Source of the DNA: Atlanticothrix silvestris CENA357
Lineage (GTDB): Bacteria; Cyanobacteriota; Cyanobacteriia; Cyanobacteriales; Nostocaceae
DNA length: 64,000 nucleotides
Assembly: GCF_016056295.1 (NCBI RefSeq)
Contig: NZ_JAECZB010000092.1
Span: 1 to 64,000 of the forward strand
Direction of reading: 5' to 3'
Below the pieces are notes generated by a model, which did no database searches, had not been told where the DNA came from, and saw only the letters and a program-made list of their open reading frames with translations. A program made the translations under genes and the position numbers. Below are positions 58,308 to 64,000 of this stretch, in pieces; within the stretch, counting starts at the first letter, position 1, and every line of letters starts with the position of its first letter.

Positions 58308-58877
58308 ATGGACGCAGATAAATCTGTACCTAAAGAACATTTAATTAATAAAAATAATTGTTTTAAAAATTGCTCTAATAGCGGTTTCACGTTAGTAGAG
58401 ATGTTAGTAATTGTGATGATGATTGGTACATTAGCTGCTTTGGCAATACCTAACTGGCTGGCTTTTGTTAATATTCAGCAGCTTAATACGGCACAAAATC
58501 AAGTTTACCTTGCTATGCGTCAAGCCCAAAGTCAGGCTACCAAAGAAAAATTGACTTGGCAAGCCAGTTTTCGTGAGCAAAACGGTATTATTCAATGGGC
58601 AGTTCATCCTGCTACAGTTAACCCATCGGGTTTTTATTGGAACAATCTAGATTCCCATGTGTTTCTTGATCCTGAAACAACTTTGCCATTGTCAAATGGA
58701 ATACGCAAACTTCAATTTGACTACAGAGGTAACGTTAATGTATTCAGACGAATCACGTTATCTAGCAAATATGGTGGTAAAGCTAAACGTTGTGTCTATA
58801 TCTCCACACTTTTAGGAGCAATGCGAACCGCAAAAGAACATACTAGAGCTAATAGCGACGGTGACTATTGCTATTAA
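58308..58877 (+). CDS. Extra prepilin-like protein of the hps cluster
   Basis: A 189-residue protein with the site G26|F27 in NSGFTLVEMLVIVMMIGT and E31 at +5. C-terminal half: KLQFDYRGNVN..., AKRCVYISTLLGAMRTAKEH and terminal DYCY. It shares the KRCV...LLGAM motif with HpsD, so the two are paralogues. The ATG lies inside a dispersed repeat (ACCGCAGATAAACACAGATG, 58291-58310), and no other in-frame start exists before the signal, so the repeat may have supplied the start and leader. It follows hpsG by 37 bases. Confidence 0.82.
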   Translation: MDADKSVPKEHLINKNNCFKNCSNSGFTLVEMLVIVMMIGTLAALAIPNWLAFVNIQQLNTAQNQVYLAMRQAQSQATKEKLTWQASFREQNGIIQWAVHPATVNPSGFYWNNLDSHVFLDPETTLPLSNGIRKLQFDYRGNVNVFRRITLSSKYGGKAKRCVYISTLLGAMRTAKEHTRANSDGDYCY

Positions 58878-58909
58878 GATATTTTAGGTAACTAAAATTA
58901 AGGTATTGT

Positions 58910-59557
58910 GTGCTGAAACCATCCAAAAGTCTCAAGCAGCACCTAATTATTTTCACTCGCTATCCAGAATCAGGAAAGACAAAAACCCGACTCATACCCG
59001 CTTTGGGCGCTGTTGGCGCTGCTCATCTGCAACGAGAAATGACTGAACATACAATATCTCAGGTTAAAGAATTACAAAAAGCAACTGATATATCTTTAGA
59101 AGTGCGGTTTAGTGGTGGTGATTTGCAGTTAATGCAAAATTGGCTGGGGCTTGATTTAGTTTACCATTCCCAAGGTGAAGGGGATTTAGGTTCGCGGATG
59201 GCGCGATCGCTTTTCGATGCCTTTCAATCTGGAAAAGAACAAGTAATTATTATCGGTATTGATTGCCCTGAAGTAAATTGCCAGATTCTTACCAAAGCCT
59301 TTGAACAACTACATACCTGTAATTTAGTGCTTGGCCCAGCCATTGATGGTGGCTACTATTTGATTGGTTTGCGTCGCCTCATCCCAGAATTATTCGTTAA
59401 CATCGACTGGGGAACCTCTCAAGTATTGCAACAAACTGTGGACATTGCTGAGGAACTTAATCTATCACTTGTATACTTGCCTCCTTTAGCTGATGTTGAT
59501 TTTCCAGAGGATCTGCCGATTTGGGAACGAGTTGCTCAGAACCAAGTTAAGACATGA
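58910..59557 (+). CDS. TIGR04282-type glycosyltransferase (DUF2064)
   Basis: A 215-residue nucleotidyl-transferase-fold protein from GTG 58910. It shows LIIFTRYPESGKTKTRLIPA, IIGIDCPEVNCQILTKAFEQ, LVLGPAIDGGYYLIGLRRLI and NIDWGTSQVLQQT, the usual motifs of this family. The family name refers to arsenosugar biosynthesis, so the partner would be the TIGR04283 enzyme, here at 1611. No arsenic genes adjoin, and its position within hps argues for a role in polysaccharide instead; both are inference. Confidence 0.85.
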   Translation: MLKPSKSLKQHLIIFTRYPESGKTKTRLIPALGAVGAAHLQREMTEHTISQVKELQKATDISLEVRFSGGDLQLMQNWLGLDLVYHSQGEGDLGSRMARSLFDAFQSGKEQVIIIGIDCPEVNCQILTKAFEQLHTCNLVLGPAIDGGYYLIGLRRLIPELFVNIDWGTSQVLQQTVDIAEELNLSLVYLPPLADVDFPEDLPIWERVAQNQVKT

Positions 59558-59843
59558 AGTAAACAAACTCAACGTGTCCACTTTTGCTATTTTTAGCTTC
59601 TTCAACTCTTAACCCATAACTACCTTCGTATATTGAAACACCTAGAATTTCCTGAAGACACCCAAGATAACAAATGCTACCGTGGTGTAGTTTCAAACGA
59701 AAAGGCAGAAAATTTTAACCAGTATTGCATCTGCTTTTTTCCATACAACAGGTTAGTTAATGGAATAGGCAGAGTCATGGGAACAATATTCAAGTAACTT
59801 TAAATAGGACAATTACTCTGATCTACCACAAGTTTAAACAACT

Positions 59844-60686
59844 ATGACTAAACGTTTTGCCTCTTTGAACGCTGCCCTCACACTAAAGGTGGTGGGAATC
59901 ATCTTAATTTTGTCCTTTTTGCTTGACTTTTTGATTCTTTTATTACCTTTCCAGCCAACTGATAGAGCATGGCAAATCAATCTAGCAACAGCACTAGTTG
60001 ATAGAGGAATTGTGCCTCTAGTCGGTTTAGGGATGTTATTCGTTGGCTATTGGATGAATGAAGCTACTAGTGATGGCGATCGCCCACAACCCGTAGACTT
60101 AAGATTTCCCGCCCTCATACTATCCAGTATTTTAGGTTTAATCTTCTTGCTGATTTTTCCCCTGCACCTCAACAATGTGCGTCAAGCTAGCGCTCAAACA
60201 GTAAATCAAATTAACCAAGATGCTGAGCAGGCAGAAAATCAGCTTAAAAACCAACTATCCCAATTTCAAGCCCAACTCAACAACGACCAAGGAAAAGCTC
60301 AGTTAGAACAACTGCGAAACCAAGCGAGATCTCAGTTTAGCGAACTGCTAAAAGATGATCAAAAATATCAACAAGCGCTTAATAACCCTCAAATTCCTCA
60401 AGCGCAAAAAGAATTACTCAAGAAATTTAAAGCAAATCCCCAAGAACTTGACAAATTTATTGCCCAGCAAACAGATCCTCAAGGATTGGCAAATCAAAGA
60501 TTGAGTCAAATTCGTCAGCGTAAGGAAGAAGCTGAAAAACAAGCTAAAGACAACGCTTGGAAATCTGGTTTACGGATTGGTATTAGCAGTCTGCTGTTGT
60601 CTATCGGTTACATTATTATCGGCTGGACAGGATTACGGGGTATGGGTGGCTTACAAAGTAGTGGACGTAAAGCAACCGCACGTTAA
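59844..60686 (+). CDS. hpsJ: HpsJ-family membrane protein
   Basis: A 280-residue protein with membrane segments at about 13-36, 54-72 and 89-108, a long charged coiled coil at about 115-235 (NQDAEQAENQLKNQLSQFQA), and a fourth helix at about 243-262. A C-terminal basic tail follows. This layout fits what NCBI calls the HpsJ family, found in hps clusters. The coiled coil is probably cytoplasmic or periplasmic between helices 3 and 4 and may hold a partner. No catalytic motif. Confidence 0.78.
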   Translation: MTKRFASLNAALTLKVVGIILILSFLLDFLILLLPFQPTDRAWQINLATALVDRGIVPLVGLGMLFVGYWMNEATSDGDRPQPVDLRFPALILSSILGLIFLLIFPLHLNNVRQASAQTVNQINQDAEQAENQLKNQLSQFQAQLNNDQGKAQLEQLRNQARSQFSELLKDDQKYQQALNNPQIPQAQKELLKKFKANPQELDKFIAQQTDPQGLANQRLSQIRQRKEEAEKQAKDNAWKSGLRIGISSLLLSIGYIIIGWTGLRGMGGLQSSGRKATAR

Positions 60687-60782
60687 TTCTCAGGGGAGTC
60701 GGGAGCAATGGGGAAAACTAAACTCATAACTCCTCATTCCTCACTCCTAACTTTACTATTAACTATTAACTAAAACTTAGAA

Positions 60783-61679
60783 ATGTTCTCAATTTACATA
60801 CTCACATATAACGAAGAATTAGATATTGCTGCTTGTATTGAGTCGGCGATGCTGTCAGATGACATTATTGTTGTGGATTCATGCAGTAGCGATCGCACTG
60901 TAGAAATTGCTAGTCGTTATCCTGTACGCGTTGTCCAACACCCATTTGAAAGCCACGGACAACAACGCACTTGGATGCTAGAATCTATACCCCCAAAATA
61001 CGGGTGGGTCTATATTCTCGAAGCCGATGAACGCATGACACCAGAATTGTTTGCTGAATGCGTACAGGCAAGTCAAAATTCAGACTACATTGGCTACTAC
61101 GTTGCTGAACGTGTAATGTTCATGAATCATTGGATTCGCTACAGTACCCAATATCCTCGTTACCAAATGCGTTTGTTCCGTCACGGTAAAGTCTGGTTTA
61201 CAGACTACGGTCATACTGAACGGGAAGTTTGTGAAGGTGTCACCAGTTTTTTAAAGGAAACCTATCCTCATTACACGTCTAGTAAAGGTTTGAGCCGCTG
61301 GATTGAGAAACATAACCGTTATTCTACAGATGAAGCCAAGGAAACTTTATATCAATTACAACAAGGTAAAGTTAACTGGCGAGATTTGTTCCTAGGCAAG
61401 TCGGAAGTCGAAAGACGACGCGCCCTCAAGGATTTGTCGTTGCGTTTACCCGCTAGACCTTTACTACGCTTTTTATATATGTATTTTATCTTAGGTGGCT
61501 GCCTAGATGGACGTGCTGGTATGGCTTGGTGTACATTGCAGGCATTTTATGAATACCTGATTTTACTGAAAGTTTGGGAAATGCAGCACCTACCAACCTC
61601 TAATTTAGAAGCAAAAATATCTCCGGGCGTGGAAGTACATAACACGGCTTCAACAACCACAAAAGTTGATGCAGTTTAA
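60783..61679 (+). CDS. Family 2 glycosyltransferase (WaaE/KdtX-like)
   Basis: The 298-residue protein starts MFSIYILTYNEELDIAACIE. IIVVDSCSSDRTVEIASRYP, WVYILEADERMTPELFAECV and YQMRLFRHGKVWFTDYGHTE place it with WaaE/KdtX-type glucosyl- or heptosyltransferase-like GT2s. It has a basic C-terminal helix and a tail of about 25 variable residues. It is the last gene of the hps region; substrate unknown. Confidence 0.85.
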   Translation: MFSIYILTYNEELDIAACIESAMLSDDIIVVDSCSSDRTVEIASRYPVRVVQHPFESHGQQRTWMLESIPPKYGWVYILEADERMTPELFAECVQASQNSDYIGYYVAERVMFMNHWIRYSTQYPRYQMRLFRHGKVWFTDYGHTEREVCEGVTSFLKETYPHYTSSKGLSRWIEKHNRYSTDEAKETLYQLQQGKVNWRDLFLGKSEVERRRALKDLSLRLPARPLLRFLYMYFILGGCLDGRAGMAWCTLQAFYEYLILLKVWEMQHLPTSNLEAKISPGVEVHNTASTTTKVDAV

Positions 61680-62143
61680 GCAAAATAAAAATATCCACCA
61701 AACATTTTTTATCCAGACTACTTATTGAGCCTGAATTATTTTAGTGCGGATGATAAATTAACATTCTTAACATAACTTTTTCAGAAAAGTCACTCCTCCT
61801 TAAGTGCAGTTGATTTACTAGTCAAAACCAATCATCTGTCGACCCTGTAGTGCTTTGGGAATCATAGGCAGCTTTTGATGGAGCGCGGTAAGATTAGTAA
61901 TATCCCAAAGACTTGCAACAATCATTTACAAGTCGTACAAAGAAAAGTAACATTCTCAAAGATAAGCCAGCCATCATTTTGGTTGATAAGTGTCAATATG
62001 CGCGATTGTAGAAAAATAGCTGGTTTTTCAGCAGTTAGTGTGTATTTTCATGGTATTGACCCAGATGCTTGCAGTTTTGGGTAAAAGCTTGGGGTAGAAA
62101 ATGCCACAAGTCATGTCTTCATAAATGGACAAATCTGCTGGTT
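61680..62143. other. Gene-free region before the DUF502 gene
   Basis: AT-rich with no convincing coding frame. The 69-codon frame at 61875 lacks a leader and family likeness. The DUF502 promoter should be in the last 100 bases. Confidence 0.45.
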
Positions 62144-62920
62144 ATGAATACCAATAACAAACGTTCCACTAGCCTAGAAAAGGAGAATACGGGCTTGGGA
62201 ATTAATCGCTTAAAACAGGATTTAAAAAATGACCTGATTGCTGGTTTGTTGGTGATAATTCCGCTAGCAACCACTATCTGGCTAACAATTACTATTGCCA
62301 GTTGGGTCATCAATTTCCTTACCCAGATTCCCAAACAACTAAATCCTTTTGATGGGCTACATCCAATACTAGTAAATATACTTAATTTAGCAGTAGGACT
62401 AGCCGTACCACTACTGAGTATTCTCTTAATTGGGTTGATGGCTCGAAATATTGCTGGGCGGTGGTTACTAGATTTTGGTGAACGGTTATTGCAAGCAATT
62501 CCCTTAGCTGGTCAGGTATACAAAACCCTAAAACAACTTTTAGAAACACTACTAAAAGATTCTAATAATAGGTTTCGTCGGGTAATTTTAGTAGAGTATC
62601 CCCGGCGTGGAATGTGGGCGATCGCTTTTGTAACGGGTGCAATTAGTAGTGATATCCAAGCTCAGATGTCTCGCCCGATGCTAAGTATCTTTGTTCCTAC
62701 CACTCCAAACCCAACTACAGGATGGTATGCAATAGTTCCAGAGGACGAAGTAGTAAACCTATCCATGTCGGTAGAGGACGCTTTTAAAGTAGTAGTTTCT
62801 GGTGGTATTGTTGCTCCGAACACATCCCTACCTTCGTTAATTATTTCTTCTAAAGAACACAATCTAGAAACACCCACCCTAGAAACCAAACGCCCCATCA
62901 TTCCTGTAGAAGAAATTTAA
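62144..62920 (+). CDS. DUF502 membrane protein
   Basis: A 258-residue protein from ATG 62144 (rather than 62069) with two membrane helices at about residues 30-55 and 75-105 (LVIIPLATTIWLTITIASWV; GLAVPLLSILLIGL). The soluble part has LQAIPLAGQVYKTLKQLLET, VILVEYPRRGMWAIAFVTGA and VPTTPNPTTGWYAIVPEDEV, the DUF502 signature. Function is not known; a homologue in plants is LCV-like. The gene is followed by nusB, 112 bases away. Confidence 0.88.
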   Translation: MNTNNKRSTSLEKENTGLGINRLKQDLKNDLIAGLLVIIPLATTIWLTITIASWVINFLTQIPKQLNPFDGLHPILVNILNLAVGLAVPLLSILLIGLMARNIAGRWLLDFGERLLQAIPLAGQVYKTLKQLLETLLKDSNNRFRRVILVEYPRRGMWAIAFVTGAISSDIQAQMSRPMLSIFVPTTPNPTTGWYAIVPEDEVVNLSMSVEDAFKVVVSGGIVAPNTSLPSLIISSKEHNLETPTLETKRPIIPVEEI

Positions 62921-63032
62921 ACTTCAACTCAATCCGGTAAATTCACCAACAATATAGATAATATGGTTGTCTGACTCTGCCAAAATGTATTAACTCCTAA
63001 CCCTTTAATTTAGTGCTTAGACACTTACTTCT

Positions 63033-63662
63033 ATGCAAGACCGAAAACCCCAGCAAATTGCTCGTGAATTAGCGCTGTTAAGTCTCAGCCAGTTGCCCAT
63101 AAATCCTAAAAAATTAACTGAAGAACATCTACCCAAGTTAGTGTTAGCAACAGTACGCACCCTCAGATCAGAGGTGCAAGATAGCTTAGATAATGCCGCT
63201 GCTGAACTACAACGCAGCAACGATCGCCTTTTAACTAGCGAAACTCGTGCTTCAGATCTTAATAGTGCTAGAACTATGCTCAAAGAGGCGATTGAATGTA
63301 CTCAAACGGCAATCAATCAACTAGGTGCAGCAGTTGAATTTCCAGAATTAATTCAGCTAGCCAATCAAGATAGGGAAGTTGGCAGATATGCCATCCAGCT
63401 TGTCAAAATGGTCAACGAAGAGCGAGTTGCGATCGATGAACGCATAGCTTCTGCTTTAGTAGATTGGCAAGTCACTCGCCTTGCTCAAATCGATAAAGAC
63501 ATCCTCCGCATAGCTGTAGGAGAAATGCTATTTTTAGAACTTCCAGATAGCGTGGTTATTAATGAAGCTGTGTTGCTAGCCAAACGCTACAGTGGAGACG
63601 AAGGTCATCGGTTTATTAACGGTGTTCTGCGCCGAGTCACAGATCAAAAAAAGACTGCATAA
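63033..63662 (+). CDS. nusB: Transcription antitermination factor NusB
   Basis: A 209-residue NusB of the long cyanobacterial type. [20 protein letters not shown] is the N-terminal helix, and the NusB fold covers about 90-205, with [40 protein letters not shown] and [14 protein letters not shown]. It binds boxA RNA with NusE to prevent premature termination of rRNA. Genes after nusB in cyanobacteria often include ftsY. Confidence 0.94.
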   Translation: MQDRKPQQIARELALLSLSQLPINPKKLTEEHLPKLVLATVRTLRSEVQDSLDNAAAELQRSNDRLLTSETRASDLNSARTMLKEAIECTQTAINQLGAAVEFPELIQLANQDREVGRYAIQLVKMVNEERVAIDERIASALVDWQVTRLAQIDKDILRIAVGEMLFLELPDSVVINEAVLLAKRYSGDEGHRFINGVLRRVTDQKKTA

Positions 63663-63989
63663 TTCATAATTCGTAATTCGTAAAGCAGAATGGTCTTGGG
63701 GAAGTCCGTTACCAAGAGGGGGTAAAAGGTAAGGGGTAATACCAATTCGCAATGACGCTCCTTCGTCGCTCTAAGCGTAGCTATGCCGCAGGCTTTACGC
63801 TGCGAAGATCGCAATTCGCAATTAAAGAACTTAGATGCAGCAAAGTTTTCAGGCTTTACAGTCATATCATATTTTTAGTGAAATGGTATAAGGGGTAAAG
63901 GAATTAAATTTAAAACTTTTCCTCAGATGGTATAAAGCCCCTATTTTTAAATCTGGAGAATATTAAAAGAAGATTTAGGAGGAAACGTA
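63663..63989. other. Repeat-rich region after nusB
   Basis: Short tandem AATTCGTAATTCG/AATTCGCAATTCG repeats, the MITE-like element at 63737-63890, and then the leader of the next gene. No other gene is seen. Confidence 0.5.
63737..63890. mobile_element. IS630-related MITE-like element
   Basis: It opens with TAATACCAATTC, exactly the inverse of bases 238-249, and closes with TTTTTAGTGAAATGGTATA, close to 230-249. Its 154 bases carry a dispersed repeat (CTTCGTCGCTCTAAGCGTAG...TGCCGCAGGC) and no gene. This looks like a non-autonomous relative of the IS630 element seen at the left edge, or of its ends. Confidence 0.5.
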
Positions 63990-64000
63990 GTGCGACTCTA
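63990..64000 (+). CDS. Start of a further gene (cut by the window end)
   Basis: GGAGGAA at 63979-63985 is followed by GTG at 63990 (GTG CGA CTC), a good Shine-Dalgarno and spacing for a start. Only three codons are visible, so the product cannot be named. ftsY is one possibility from the usual gene order but is not supported by the visible residues. Confidence 0.4.

Noticed and set aside
61875-62084. 69-codon frame before the DUF502 gene
   Set aside because: No leader or family features; overlaps the alternative DUF502 start and the AT-rich promoter region.
63644-63865. 73-codon minus-strand frame after nusB
   Set aside because: Translates the MITE-like dispersed repeat; such frames recur with the repeat and are not genes.

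Overview
The window looks like chromosomal DNA of a filamentous, probably heterocyst-forming cyanobacterium of the Nostoc/Anabaena/Calothrix group. The reasons are dense HIP1 sites (GCGATCGC), heptamer short tandem repeats and other dispersed Nostoc-type repeats, a fused panC/cmk gene, a Psb34-like photosystem II assembly protein, a cyAbrB regulator, an XisH/XisI pair, and a hormogonium polysaccharide (hps) locus. Most genes have clear family assignments. No tRNA, rRNA or CRISPR array was seen.

Layout. 1-3.7 kb: the truncated N-terminus of an IS630-type transposase, a tiny membrane protein with a strong Shine-Dalgarno, an orphan secreted protein, a TIGR04283-type glycosyltransferase, a TVP38/TMEM64 membrane protein and psb34. 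3.8-5.1 kb: a 405-bp element bounded by 12-bp inverted repeats, then an AT-rich non-coding stretch carrying a recurring TTAAGTATT motif. 5.1-12.1 kb: RlpA-like protein, panC/cmk, iron superoxide dismutase between long inverted repeats, purM and a PHP-domain protein. 12.1-17.1 kb (minus): CocE/NonD hydrolase, CPA antiporter with a TrkA domain, XisI and XisH. 17.5-22.9 kb (minus): pilM-pilN-pilO-pilQ, with a repeat island before pilQ. 23-29.7 kb: sugar-type ABC solute-binding lipoprotein, histidine kinase plus FIST sensor, pyrR, cobD/cbiB, an Rrf2 regulator divergent from cyAbrB. 29.8-47.2 kb: ClC channel, two small proteins, peptidoglycan amidase, Uma2 protein, ribBA, argC, eno, gloA, clpB, methyltransferase, htpG, rpmB. 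47.6-61.7 kb: the hps locus. 62.1-64 kb: DUF502 protein, nusB, an IS630-related MITE-like element and the first bases of another gene.

How they work together. The two largest themes are surface machinery and polysaccharide. PilM, PilN, PilO and PilQ form the alignment complex and outer-membrane secretin of a type IV pilus. The hps cluster supplies five proteins with type III (prepilin-like) signals, four family-2 glycosyltransferases and the HpsJ membrane protein. In filamentous cyanobacteria these systems cooperate in gliding of hormogonia, so this window holds much of a motility and slime-secretion toolkit, though the pilus ATPases, PilC and PilD are elsewhere. The rest is housekeeping: pantothenate/CMP kinase, purine, riboflavin, arginine, cobalamin and pyrimidine control, enolase, chaperones ClpB and HtpG, ribosomal L28 and NusB.

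The least explained items are the XisHI pair (XisH has a nuclease-like residue pattern), a FIST/histidine-kinase operon with no adjacent response regulator, the inverted repeats framing sodB, several unlisted small ORFs, and the dispersed repeat families.
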